NCBI GenBank assembly: GCA_013365365.1 | Contig: JABVXU010000050.1 | Span: 62,001 to 126,000 of the forward strand | DNA from: Cruorifilaria tuberocauda | Lineage: Eukaryota > Nematoda > Chromadorea > Rhabditida > Onchocercidae | DNA length: 64,000 nt | Reading direction: 5' to 3' | In this document: piece by piece, positions 13,508 through 25,859 of the stretch | How the letters are laid out: each line of letters begins with the position of its first letter | How positions within the stretch are numbered: the stretch's first letter is position 1 | Position numbers and translations under genes: made by a program | Notes under the pieces: model-generated | Database searches by the model: none | The model's input: the letters and a program-made list of their open reading frames with translations, nothing else | Told to the model about the DNA's origin: nothing

Positions 13508-13520
13508 TTACGTGACGTAA
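13508..13520. promoter_or_regulatory. Palindromic bZIP-type site TTACGTGACGTAA
   Basis: The 13-mer is palindromic apart from its central base and contains TGACGTAA, the type of site bound by ATF/CREB or PAR-bZIP factors. It lies about 630 bases upstream of the WTAP-like start. Regulatory use is inference from the motif alone. Confidence 0.3.
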
Positions 13521-14460
13521 TAGATATAATCAGCTATATTCCCCCACAAGAAAAAAATACAAAATAAAAAGGTAATAAATTATGTTACAATCCATAATGA
13601 TTTGCAAAAATACCCAAATCTTTAACAGACACATCCTCTTACAGCAATATTTTCGAAAATGAAAGCAATCAATCATTCCGATAGTCACTACACTGCTTAT
13701 CATATTCTTTTATTTTGAATAAACCAAAATTACTAACATGCTTAATACATATTACTTTTTCCACACTCTAACGGCAAGCATTGCAGTTTTCTCAAAAAAT
13801 TCCCAATGTTTCAAATATTCCTTTCCGCATGCAGACAGAGATTTAAAAATAACGTTGTTAACCTTTAAAATATCAAAAAGATTCTAAAAATTTTCCAAAC
13901 AATATTTAAACATGTCAAAAGCGAAGTAATTTCAAAGAATCAGTATGCGCCTTAAAAACAAGAGAGTACAACAGAAATGAAAATGTCTTATAAGCGCATA
14001 ATAATATCTAAATTAGGTATATCAATATATAGTATTACGCAAAAGATATGTTTCAATTCTGCGGAATAAATCCGTAAAAACTATTAACCAGAATACAGAA
14101 AAACAGTGTTTACCAGCATAAATAATTCAAATTTCTTCAACATGACAAGTGATTTCCATGCCAATGAAGTTGGCGAGAACAAACAAAAATGAAAAATCAA
14201 AAACCATTTCATGGTTACGTAAATTCAGAGAAAATGCAGAGTTCTTCATTACAATTTAACAACAACAGCTTCCTGGATGTATTGCTTTCCACTGTTAACA
14301 AGAACCGATTCATACGCTAAAGAAACAAAAAAATAAAAAATAAAAATCCTATGCTATAGCCAAATATCGAATGAATATTGATGCATTCACCTAATTCTAT
14401 TTAGTACTAAAAAATAACCTTTTTTCGAAAACTCGTCCTCAAATTCACCAATCTAATGAA

Positions 14461-15818
14461 TTTTTTGATGCTCTTTGGCTAGCAACAACCTCTATGCACA
14501 GTTTCTTTTTCATTTTTCTGTTTTTTTTCTTTCTGAAAAAATTTCGAAAGAAAAAAACTAATACGTAGAATTTACTGCTTATACTTACGTTAGATGCTTA
14601 AAAATAACTCAAAAATCCTTTATCAAAAAGAAAAACTCAATTCTCCCTACTACTGCTTCTAAGTTCTTTCTGCTCAATTTCACCATTTTCAAACAAAGCA
14701 CAAAATCCTGTGCAGAAATTTCCATTGATTCTTGAAAGTTTACAGAAGTTTAAAGAATAAGTTTAAATTAAAAAAAATGAAGGCATACTCAACACATAAA
14801 TTCTGAAATTTGAAGATGCAAACAGCTTCTAGTCTCCCATGAAACAGCTTTATATGTGGCAGGTTTCTCAACCATCTTTTTCATCTCAAGAACGTATTCA
14901 CGCAAATATCCCAATTTTATTGATTAGTAAGTCTTGATACCAATGGTACCGATACGCTGTTAATTAGCATCCATAAAACTGCAATATGTTTGCTAGTTTT
15001 TAGTCCCACGTTACAGTAGTTAAGCATGAGATCTAAAACCTTTTTATGCCGGATCAAAAACCCGAATGCTCAACCCACCACTAATAAGTAAATAATAATG
15101 TAGACCACAGGACTTCCTGATAATTGAAAAAATCCTTTTTTAATTTCGAAGGATTTTTTAACTGTTTTAAATGGTTATAGAATATCTCTTGCACTGGTCA
15201 GGCTAAAAATTTTAACTAAAAAATTTCATTTCAAGGTAAGAAAAATTCTATTATGATTAGTGATCCAGAAACATTGGGGATGTTTTCCCTTTTCTTAAAA
15301 GCGTAGTGATTATCAAATATAATTGTTTCATTTCCTTACTTTCAACCTCATCCCCATTTATATTTTCCATTGTTAGTCTCTTCTACCAATATAAAAGTGT
15401 TACCTTTCAAAACATAAATCATTTTAGTCGTAACAGTCAAATGTGTTAAGTCACAAGACCGTTAGTTCTTTAATTTGAATGATAACATTTTCGTTTACCG
15501 CAGACACATCGTTTCACATCAGAAAATATAATGCCATAAAAATCTACTAATGCATATTTAGCAGAATCTAAAACTTCGCATGTAGAACGGAAAAAATAAA
15601 ATTGGAACTCAGCAAATGAAGACTTGAGTTGCATGTCAACGAAATTTTGAATGTCTCCATCTTAATCTCAAGATTTCGGGTGCAAAAAGTTCGACTGCTT
15701 GAACTGCAATACACGCTGCAATACTGTCGCAACCCCTAAAAGGAAGAGACAGAAATGAAAACAGAAAAATGAAAGAGAAACTGTGCATAGAGGTTGCTAG
15801 CCAAAGAGCATCAAAAAA
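14461..15818. mobile_element. Putative foldback or MITE-like element, 1.36 kb
   Basis: The left end (14461-14534) and the reverse complement of the right end (about 15748-15818) match over about 70 bases. Both begin TTTTTTGATGCTCTTTGGCT and continue through the shared CCTCTATGCACAGTTTCT, with one 3-base indel and a few substitutions. The interior has no long open frame or transposase motif, so it would be non-autonomous. I could not recognise clear target-site duplications. It could also be a locally duplicated and inverted spacer segment. Copy number elsewhere in the genome is unknown. Confidence 0.5.
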
Positions 15819-15926
15819 TCAAAAAACCATGCAAATACATTCAATAGCTCCTGCAACCCTTTCCATTACTATTATAGCCAGTTACTAAATACACTACATC
15901 AAATGTTATGCTACAAGGACGTACGT

Positions 15927-16140
15927 AATAAGCATATGCTCCAGCACTTTTCACTTCTCGAAATTTAGGATTTTCCCGCTGTCTACGACGTGCTTCGCGA
16001 TTCACTGATCGCTCCAATATTCGATAAGCATTGTCCTCACGACGTTTCCGTTAAGCATCCAACATTCTCCGACGTTGCAGACTATGGCGCCGCTCGACAT
16101 CAATTAACAGTCGCTTTGGCACGGTTTTTTTAATGACCAA
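15927..16140 (-). pseudogene. Degenerate Arg-rich coding fragment with in-frame stop
   Basis: The minus strand reads through about 70 codons of strongly biased, highly basic sequence (motifs LIDVERRHSLQRRRMLDA and REARRRQRENPKFREVKSAG), interrupted by one TAA at about 16051-16053. The fragment ends at a good donor (TAC|GTACGT). Possible continuation lies after a TTTAG acceptor near 15736, but no phase gives a convincing product. The REARRRQREN-type repeats resemble proteins of mobile or multicopy gene families, but I do not recognise the family. A sequencing error at the stop would make it a live exon. Confidence 0.35.
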
Positions 16141-17344
16141 AATCCTGGATAAATGAAAAAACCTTTTTATACTTCATGTATACAATGACAGACAGACGAA
16201 GCAAATTATATAGCAACGCAAACATATATATGCAACGGTAAATAAACAAACACGTGACAAACTGAACATGACAACTATACATAAATATACACACGCATGC
16301 ACATATGCATACATACACGCACACAAATACAAGCAGACTGCTCATGCTGACAGAGTAACACACTTCGCAAAAATGTTGTTGGACGTACTGATGGCTTCAT
16401 TATATAGTAGATATATAAGGCCTGAATAGTTGAAAGCATATATATGGCGTGGCCACAGTTTGACATATTGATTACGTTACAACTGACATTTAGGGACGCG
16501 CTGTAAAGTCGAGAACTAAAGTTAGTGAGAATCCCAGAAATCCGAGAGGATTATTCGATACTAAATCAACAAGTTAATCACTGAAAGATTTAGAAAACCT
16601 GGAGTTACGCAATCTTTTCGGATTTCATCTCCATTGAACATTTAATTAAATGATGCTTCTTTCACAATGTTACATCATTTCCCAGCAATTCAGGTTTTTT
16701 ATCTTTTTGATAGGTAATAAATTGATGCAATCGTATTCGAAATGAATACTTACGTATATTTCTTTGAAATTTCATACCAAATTGATTTATTTTTTGACAT
16801 GGCATTACGGGGATGGGAATTGAATTATAGATGAAAGAGTAAAATATTCATTAAAGCATTCATTCGGTTTTGAAAATATAATATCCTAATGTGTTCAATA
16901 CTAACTGGAAGATTTCATGCTAATCACCTAAAGAATGGTTTGGAACCTGAAAACGGTCACTTACTGTGAAGTGAATGAGCTCTTACGAGATACCAACGAG
17001 GACCTCCGTGGCGAACTTTCACTTCAAAACGATCCAATGTACAATAAATTTTACCTGACTAATTGCAACAAAACTATCAACCTATCGCAGGTTGACCTCC
17101 CAATTGAAATCCTTGGTATTCGATTGTTTACTCGCAGCGTTGTCTGGACTAGCTCGTGGGTCATGATATTGATGGCCGTAACATACCTGCACAGCTGGCA
17201 TGTAACGTGACGATCTAGAGTTCTCTAGTACTTTTATCGATAGTTTTAAAGGTGAGTAAGGCGCAAATATTGCGACGATAGCCTCATCTTCAATTTGAGA
17301 AGAGGCACATATCATGTATCTGGAATTGCAGGTAACTTTAGTAC

Positions 17345-20300
17345 ATGGAGGATGGCAACAACGGGTTTATATTGCATGTGGGGAAGCATGTCACGTATGA
17401 GGGAAATCCATCGGAACTTGACGATTCTCAAAAATTGGCCAAAAAAGCGTCCTGGCAGAAAAGAATTGAAGGGATTCATTTTGTTGTGGCACCAATGGTA
17501 GATCAGAGGTTGTTTTTATTTCTAAATTCTCAGGTAAATAATTGATCTATGCAAATGCATGGATCAATTATTTACTTGAAATGAAGATTTTGAAGATTTC
17601 GAGATGTTTAATTTTATGAGATAACTTCTCGTTTTTTCGGTTTACCATTTAAATGATACATTCATTCTCTTGAAAGTATAACACTGTATGATATATAGAA
17701 GCGATAGATACAAGAGTCAAAAATAAAAAGATTGAAAAAGGTCTTCTGGAGTTATAATTTTTACGAATCGAATGTGAGATAACAGAACTGAAGCGATATT
17801 TGTCAGGAAGGAAATTAAAATAGATTATTTTAGCAGAATAAATTAATTTTAGTGAGCTCGCATTCCGGATGATGCTACGAAAGCATGGGGCACACCTGTG
17901 TTTTTCACCAATGATCCATGCACAGCTTTTTGTCGCTGATGCTACCTATCGCCGTACTTCTTTGTCGACATGCCTTGATGATCGACCTCTCATTATACAG
18001 TTCTGTGCAAATGATCCGGTGACCTTGCTGAGTGCCTGCCAATTAGTTGAGAGCTTTTGCGATGGAGTAGATTTGAATTTGGGCTGTCCTCAACTCATCG
18101 CTAAACGTGGACATTACGGCGCATACTTACAGGTTTTCTCAGAAACTTTTGTTTTTATTTCGCGTTCCGCAAAAATAAATTGTATTAGGCAATATAGTAC
18201 CGAAATGATAAAGGCAGAATGAGTCTGCGTGTTGATAAGTCTGATAAATCATATTCGGCTGCCACAATTTATTTTTATTGCTTTGTACATTACCATACTT
18301 GTGCCTCGAACTTGACTTGTGAATTGCTCTGCTTCATACAATTTATAAAATTTAATTTCAGAGAGCAGTAGTATTGAGTATTATGTTATCAGATCTATTT
18401 CAGGAAGATCTAAAGTTGATATGTGAAATGGTTGCATTATTGCATTCCCGTCTGCGGTTACCTCTGTCTTGCAAAATACGAATTCTTCAAGATATTGATG
18501 AGACGGTTTCGTATGCCAGGTCATTAAACCTCCAATATTATTGCATCGAAATTGAATAATTGCTTCTTACCCCAATACAACTTCAAAATAGTACAAATCG
18601 AATAGCAATTTGATGGTAGTATTGTTAATTCGTTTTAATTTTCACTGTACAGTACTCTGATGGCATAACTTCGATTGTTTTTCTTATAACTTTTAATTTT
18701 TTCGGATTAATTTCCTCACGAATGAAAATTGCAATTTCAAATTACTTATGTATTTTTAGAGCTCTGGTGAAAGCAGGTGCTTGCATGCTCACTGTTCATG
18801 GAAGAACTCGCGAACAACGAGGCCCAAATACTGGCCTAGCAGATTGGTATGCAATGCGCGCCGTCGTAAATGCTGTTGATGTTCCGGTCTTAGCAAATGG
18901 CAATATTCAGGTTTTTTTGCTCTTTTTTGTTTTACAGATATCGGCGTTAAAAAAAAGTGAATGGAAAAAAATTCTGAATTTAATCTAGAAACAAATCCGG
19001 AATCCAGGATGAATTTGTTTTAAATATGTAATATGATTATGCACTACGTAGGTTTAAATAGAACTTAATAAAAAGTTGTTATTTGTTATTTAGCTACCTG
19101 GTGATGTTGACCGATGTTTGGAAATAACTGGTGCAAGTGCGATAATGAGTGCTGAAGGTATCCTTTCAAATCCTTATCTGTTTGAAAAACGACATGAAGT
19201 AAATTGGACTGCAGCTCGAGAGTACCTGGATTTTGCAGAACGTTATGAATCTACACTCAGTGCTGTGCGAGCTCATTTGTTTCGTATATGCCATCATAGG
19301 TTTGGTTGTTTTGTTGTGTGTTATGATGCCATTACTTACCGTTTTAATTATTGATAGGATTCATTCCTTTTACCATACTGTCAGTTCGGTAGAGGTTATT
19401 CTTGGATGATCATTCTTTGTCTACGATATTAGATGTTAAAGGTTTCAGTTTTTTGCATGTCATAAAAATTTCGGTTCCATGTGAATTTTGTTATCTGATA
19501 CTGTCTTAATTAATGTCCGTTATAAAACTGTCTTAATTAATCAATACTGTCTTAATTTTTTTTACAGCTTGTGAAAAATTTATATTGCTCTCACTTTATT
19601 GTTAATATTACAGCTTGATCAATGTTTTCATTATAATTTTTTTTTTATAAACTATGCCAACTGAAAAATACGAACGACTTTTTGTGACATGAATTTATTT
19701 TCAGTTTATTAGAATATGGCGATTTGCGTGAACGTTTGTCATACGTTTGTTCTATGAAAGATTTTCGTCAAATTATAGATGATTTAGAAGAGCGTGTTTT
19801 TCAGTCGGTTTTGAGCACAGGATTGGAATTCGCAGGTGGCATTTTTAATTATTTAATAGGTGCAGCGTTTCATGTTTTTTAATCATCTCTATATTAGATT
19901 ATTGCAAAATACACGTTCAGGCATTCTTAGTTCTTGTCCTATACTAATCGGTGAGAGGAGAAAAGATACTATTTTCAATTTTTTCATTTTCAGAAATGAA
20001 AACAAAAGCTTTGACTGCATCTCCTGCATTGATGCCTCACTGGATTTGTAAGCCTTATTATCGTCCAGTGCGTGATGACTCATCTGTTTCTGATTCGCTG
20101 TATCGCGAACGACGTCGAGCAGAACTCAATGCTTTGGCTCAAAAGACTGGCCTTTCAAAGAGGCAATTGCGTAAGCGTGAGAAACGGAAAGTAAGTAATC
20201 GTTGAAATAGCACAGTACAGTTATTGAGAAGCTATGCTGTTAGGGTAAAAAAGTAGTTTTTTTCTGCATATTGTCAAGTTCAATATTAATCTAAGTTAGT

Positions 20301-20783
20301 GTAGCTTTTCACGTAGATTGTATCGTATCTATTTCCCAAAGAATTCCACATTTTTAACATTCAATTGGTCTCATACGTTACAGATTTTTTCGTAAACAGA
20401 TTCCTTTTGTTGACGACTAACTTTGAATTGTACCATGAGCAGAGAAAAAACAGATATCTCATAAATTTCAAGTAAACTAAGAAGTTAGTAGCAAAAAAAT
20501 GTTAATAGCTGTCATTTTTTAGTATTGAGGATTTAGGAATTAGAGTCATATGCAAATTATAAAAGGATTATTTATTATGCACGTCCAGTTGTAGATTGAA
20601 GATCGAAAGGAACAATGCAAGATTCAAACTTATTTGAAATGTTTATGTTGCAGTTTGCCTGCCAGTCAAGGTTGTATATTTATCTATTGTAGGAATTGTT
20701 GTCGTTTCAGAGCTGCGACGGAACGAAAGAACTGTAAAAGTTTGTTAACTTTTATTTTCGTTTCATGCGAAACAAATTTTTGA
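17345..20783 (+). CDS. tRNA-dihydrouridine(16/17) synthase 1
   Basis: Eight exons (17345-17508, 17853-18132, 18404-18519, 18760-18910, 19094-19299, 19705-19835, 19994-20190, 20595-20783) give 477 aa, the same size as human DUS1L (about 470 aa). This flavoenzyme reduces uridine to dihydrouridine at positions 16/17 of the tRNA D-loop, using FMN and NAD(P)H. Visible landmarks: [14 protein letters not shown] (first TIM-barrel strand, about 47-60), [11 protein letters not shown] (100-110), DLNLGCPQ with catalytic Cys133, [12 protein letters not shown] (to 148), [19 protein letters not shown] and VLANGNIQ for FMN/tRNA binding, and IMSAEGIL. The C-terminal tail (416-477) carries paired cysteines (431, 433/434, 442, 447, 450/451) matching the Cys-rich tail of DUS1L, probably zinc-binding. 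The start is the first Met after a TTGCAG site at about 17330, likely the trans-splice acceptor. Confidence 0.95.
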
Positions 20784-21116
20784 TTTTTCTCTTTGTAATA
20801 CAAATATATGTTTCATCGCTCTTTGTTACATTTTAAAAAAAATGAAAAAAAGATTCGTTTCCGATGATGGATAAATTTAAAGTTCGTAAGTAACTGAATT
20901 TTTCTTGATAATATTTCTATAATGTCGGATATCTGAAATATGAAAATAATATCAGTCGAATGAGAACTAGTAGCATTTTTCTCCTCATTTTCGATTTATT
21001 TGTTTTATTTAAGGCTACTTTTTCTGTTTCTTTCTCCTTATTATACTTCAAAAAGTATAACATATTAACAGGTAATTATCAGTGTTCAGATTAATGCTTA
21101 CTCTTAACTTGCATTC

Positions 21117-21165
21117 AACAGAAATAATCCAAACAACAACGCTCGTTTTTTGGATTATTTCTGTT
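21117..21165. repeat. Perfect 17-bp inverted repeat (hairpin)
   Basis: AACAGAAATAATCCAAA at 21117-21133 is the exact reverse complement of 21149-21165, with a 15-base loop. It lies 240 bases upstream of a second, longer hairpin. Confidence 0.85.
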
Positions 21166-21407
21166 ATTCAGTGAATTTTTGTTTCTCTTTTTTTGAATCA
21201 TTTTTGTGATCCTCAGACGATATTGTCACCTGTAATATCCTAAAAATCTGTCATATCCATTGATTACTCTAATCTGCTTTTTGTTGTGATACTAGACAAT
21301 AACATATTTTGTCCTTAATTTATTTTTCTTTTTCTATCTACCTCACCATTTTAACGATAACTTAACCCTAGTAGTTTTTTACATATTATTATCTAGTAAG
21401 TTCCCTG

Positions 21408-21483
21408 GAAATTCAATTCAAGTTTTTCTCTCTAACTCGTCCTCAATAGGACAAGTTAGAGAGAAAAACTTGAATTGAATTTC
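21408..21483. repeat. 36-bp inverted repeat with 4-base loop
   Basis: The arm at 21408-21443 and the arm at 21448-21483 are complementary over 36 bases with a single mismatch (C against the expected T), around the loop CAAT. Such a tight foldback suggests a local template-switch or snapback inversion, or a structured RNA if it is transcribed. Confidence 0.9.
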
Positions 21484-22452
21484 AGGAAGACCTTGTGCAA
21501 ATGTTTAAGCGGTTCTAATTATATTACGAATGGAATATTTATTACTAGATATAACTTCATAGCTTTCGAAATTTCAGCACACAATTTCTATTTTACGACA
21601 AAGATTCCATGGTGTTATCGTGAACATGATGGTACAGCGGTAATTGCAACAACATCAATTTCTGGAATCATGGAGTTGTAAGAAATTCAGCCTAATTGTG
21701 TTCCATTTTTGTACTGATTATATCTACTTTGTCATACAGTATGTTTGCTTATAAATTGCATTTCATGATTTTCTTTTTTTTGACAATTTATTCCTTATAA
21801 TTCACTTTTGATTACAATGAATGTTTATAAGGTTTAAATTTCTTAGTTTTTTCTCCGGAGAAAATTATCCTTAAAGCTTGCTGTTGTCCATCCTGAGATT
21901 ATAAATCACTACTACTAATAATAATATTATTTCATGCTTGATCATAAAAAACTTTTTTTGGTTTCGAAATTATGTTTTAATCAATGAATTTTTTCCCATA
22001 AATCACACGTTTTGTTTTGTAAAATGAGCATTGAATGTTAAATCATCTGTCCATAACGAATAAAATTTAATTTTAATGCAACGTGAAAAGTTTGCTCTCT
22101 ATAGCTTGGATTCGTTATGCTTTATATTTTGCTTATTATTAGTTCCTTAATAAATATTTATCCAATTAAAAGGAAGCCTTTATTATTTTCCAAATTTCGT
22201 TATATTTTTCTTATCTGCGATGAGAACTGAACATTATTAAAGGTAATTAATTATCCAAGATTTCATATTCATTTTGTGGTGACTCCGATTTCTTTCCAGA
22301 ATTTTTTGTTCGTCTTGGAAATTATGTTTTTCAATGAAGTTAAGAGCACATATGTTGCATAAACAAGTAGCTCACAGAGTGTGAATGGAGTGTGAATTTT
22401 TGCTGTGTTTGTGTAATATCTCATTAATGTTTATCTCCTAGATACTCGAACA

Positions 22453-23965
22453 ATGTACGCTGAGCAGGATTTATTGTTTTCGGAAATCAAAGCGACTATG
22501 TAAGTACTATTAATTTGATGACTTCATAATGACCATCCATGTGATCCATTTTATTCTAAGGTGAAAATCAACAGAAGGTGCATTCTAGAAAAAAGTTTAT
22601 GATTTTTTGGAAAAAGTGTACTGAAACATTTGTTTGAAAATTTTTGAGATGCTAATATCAGTTATTAGATGTAATCGTTGATAGTGGTCGTGTGTTATTT
22701 TCTTAGGAATCCGACATGTACTGGAACATCAGTTTGTGCCTTGGCGTATGATGGTGGCGTTGCTGTAATGAGCGATCGTCTTGTTTCATATGGTAAAACA
22801 GCTCGATACCGCCACATCACTCGTCAGTATCGTGTGAATAACCGTGTCATCATTGCATTCGGTGGTGATCATGCTGATTTCCAGTGGTTGCAAAATGTTA
22901 TCGAAAGACAGGTGTTTAATTTTTTTTTGAAAAAGACTAGTATAATAAATAAGAAGTATTGTGTGGTTACTCAGTGCATAAGTTTAAAAATTATTGGTTT
23001 AGTTTAAATCTCTTGTTAAAAGGTGTTCGAAACGTACAAATGTATTGTATTCTTGGAATACTTTATGTTTTCAAATTAATATAATTAATGTTAATGTAGA
23101 CGTGTGAGCTGAAATCGCACGATCCTAATGCTGATTTAAGTCCAAAAATGTTGCATGGTTTTCTAACATCGCTGCTTTATTATCGTCGTACACGAATGAA
23201 TCCACTTTGGAACACATTGGTAGTTGCTGGAATGCAGCGTCAAAACGATCAATTTGAACCTTTCATTGGTGTTATCACTTCTAGGTATCTTTTTCAAGTA
23301 TTTATTGATTTTAAGCATGCAGAAAATATTGATGTATCGATTTAAATAATTAACAGTGGTACCTCATTTCTATTTTTTTCAAAAATGCTATCTTCGAAAA
23401 TTTTTGATCTTCTTTTTCTATTTTTCTCGAAGAACTTAAACTATTTTAAACTGGCTAAAACTATATTTGTTTTCTTACAGGGGTGTAGCATATCGAACAA
23501 AAAGTGTTGCAACCGGTATGGGTGCTATGTTGCTGAATCAGGTTATTGAAACAGAACATCGAAAAAACGATGATAAACTGTCAAAAGAACAGGTATTTTT
23601 GTTTTTTGAGTAAAAATTATTACATGTTATGCTAATTTTGTTGATAAACTAGATCTGATGTTTTGGGATTTTTTTACTTGATAATTTTAAAATTTCGGGT
23701 AAAATGAATTGGATACTTTTTTCCAGGCTATTGATATACTGCATAAAAGTGTGGAACTAAGTATTTATCATGACTGCGTTGCTGATAACGAATTTGAAAT
23801 TTCAACTGTTGACAAAGATGGTGTCAAGTTGGGAACACCGGAGGTAAATGTTCTCCGAAGTTATTTTTGTAGTTTACTAAATTTTACTTTCATTCAATGA
23901 CTTTTCTATTTCAGTTTATTACTGGAAACTGGGATATTGCAGAATATAATTGTGATTATCAGTGA
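22453..23965 (+). CDS. 20S proteasome subunit beta type-4
   Basis: Six exons (22453-22499, 22707-22911, 23100-23284, 23481-23592, 23727-23843, 23915-23965) join to 238 aa. This is the non-catalytic beta-7 position subunit (PSMB4; Pre4 in yeast; pbs-7 in C. elegans), a structural part of the beta ring. Matching blocks: NPTCTGTSV after the short propeptide (residues 17-25; mammalian NPMVTGTSV), [56 protein letters not shown] (the family hallmark MNPLWNT), [19 protein letters not shown]...NEFEISTV and a terminal NWDIAEYN. As expected it lacks an active-site threonine arrangement. The propeptide is short (about 15 residues). A polyadenylation signal AATAAA lies 140 bases after the stop. Confidence 0.97.
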
Positions 23966-24104
23966 TACATTATCTTCTGATTGAAAGTTTGTTTTAATCC
24001 ATTGCAGTTCTCAAATAATTAAGTCGAACTAAGTATAAGTATGAAATAAGTACTATCTGTCGAAAACTGAGAAAGTTAACTTTCATAATAGGAATTTTTC
24101 ATAA

Positions 24105-24110
24105 AATAAA
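24105..24110 (+). terminator. Polyadenylation signal AATAAA (PSMB4)
   Basis: First AATAAA downstream of the PSMB4 stop codon, about 140 bases after it. Likely 3'-end signal for that mRNA. Confidence 0.5.
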
Positions 24111-25859
24111 ATGAATTTCTTCGTTGCGCTACTAATAATATTGCATGTAATTTTTATTTTGTTGTTATATTACATATCTATTATGAGTTTCTAATGTCAG
24201 TTAATAAAAAAGAAGCTAAACAAAACAAAAGATCATGCTAACATTCTCAAAAGTTATTTTAGTACTGTTTGTCGTATCATTGTGTATGCAAATAATTCTT
24301 TCCTTCGAAAAGTTTCGGCGTAAATTTTGACTTGGCTAGAATGCAGCGATTTAAGATAAGTTGATTGAAATCTACATATTTAACCGTTATGTTTTACCAA
24401 GTTGACATACTAAAACGTTTGTCAAAGGATTTGCGTACAGTGATTTTTACACGAGGTGCTGGAAAAAATATTGCACAATTCTTTCAAGATCTTCACACGA
24501 AAGGCTGTTTCGGAATTTTTTGGTGCTTGAGTCTGTCGCGACATGTGTCTCATCCTTCATAAATCTTTATTTCTGCCTGTAGGAAGCAAAATGATGCTTT
24601 TTGTTCATAATATGAATTTAAGGTAAAGGTTTCAATTACTAGTAGTTGTAGTCTTTTTATAATATCTATCAGGGAAGGATTGGATTACTGATTGAACCTC
24701 CTTGTAATGTTAAAAGTATCTGAGTCATCATTATAAATAAGGTTAGTTCGTTGCATGACTGATATTATCGATGATTGGTAACTTTGTTGTGGGAAATTTT
24801 CATGAATGAAAGGTATGTTGCTGATTTCCTTAGAAAATTTATAAGTTCTATTGTTTCGTTCTTTCTTTTTTGCTCTTTTTTTGTTTTTTTGCTTTTTGTT
24901 AGAAACAGTACGCTGAAAAGAGAAGGGAAGCGAATCTTCTCTACGGATGGGGTGTCGCACGAAAGAGAACAAATTATTAGTCATTTTTGCGAGTCTTTCT
25001 GAAATGCGGTAGAGCCTGTTTTTCTAGTTTTCTTTTTATCTTTTTGTTAGGATGATCGATTTTTAGGAAGTTTGAAAACTGGAATTGCAGAAAGGGTATC
25101 CTTCCGGTGTATTCTCTAAACAGTGTTTGGATGGAGAAGTTTCCATTGTAAAGTCAGCGATCTTGAATGTTTGAAGCTTTTTAATTTTTGTGCACACATA
25201 AAAATTTCATTATAATCTGTAAAAGTTTTTTTCAAACAGATGACATTATTGATTTGATCATGAAGGAGAATGCAATTCAAAATATTTAAGCTAATTATTA
25301 CAAAATCGTGTTAATCGTCCTCAGGAGTGTATTATATTAATATAATGCAATTATCTATGCTAAATTTGCAACAAATGGAAAAGAAAGAATGATTGCATGA
25401 AGATGTTTTATCAATGATAACTGCAATAATCATCGAATTTTCGATGAATAATGTAATTAAAACGAGAACAATGGAATACATTGTTATAAACAACGTTTCC
25501 TGTTTTCATTCTGTGATAATTGGCTGCAAATAACAGAATGAATATGACAATAGTGATAAGTGGTTGTAATGTCTTGATCCAAAATTGTATATATTTGCTA
25601 ACAATCTGACATTCAACATCAATATCAGTCCAACAATACTGATATTGGTGATAAAGTGATCAGAAGTAACAGTACGCAACAATTAATATAGAAATCATTT
25701 TCTGCCGACTATATGCAACGAAGGAGAAAAGAAGAGAGGGAGGTGGGAGTAATGATTTTTTCATTCCGATAATGTGTATATCGAGTGACATGAGTTTTAG
25801 TGTGCCTAGAGAATACTGAAATTTACAAAAAAAAGAGAGAAAGAAAGGAAGAAGATATT

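Larger units (their letters stand above)
12878..17344. other. Intergenic region with inverted-repeat element and broken ORF
   Basis: This 4.5-kb gap separates the WTAP-like and DUS1 genes, whose 5' ends face each other. It holds the promoter regions of both, a palindromic TTACGTGACGTAA site at 13508-13520, an inverted-repeat-bounded segment (14461-15818), a degenerate basic ORF (about 15927-16140), and a CA/TA-rich tract near 16270-16330. Short exon-like frames on both strands at 16.9-17.3 kb cannot be joined into a gene. Confidence 0.6.
20784..22452. other. Spacer between DUS1 and proteasome gene
   Basis: 1.7 kb holding the DUS1 3' UTR and the PSMB4 promoter. Two strong inverted repeats lie within it (21117-21165 and 21408-21483). 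A short open frame after the second hairpin (21475-21681) has no recognisable motif and I do not call it. Confidence 0.65.

Noticed and set aside
16935..17315. Exon-like frames on both strands just upstream of DUS1
   Set aside because: Each has a plausible donor or acceptor but no recognisable motif, and the frames overlap on opposite strands; no join gives a sensible protein.
21475..21681. 68-codon frame after the long hairpin
   Set aside because: It begins inside the hairpin arm and has no family features; likely chance.
24365..24562. 65-codon plus-strand frame downstream of PSMB4
   Set aside because: No family motif, no good start context and no neighbouring exon; composition alone is not enough.
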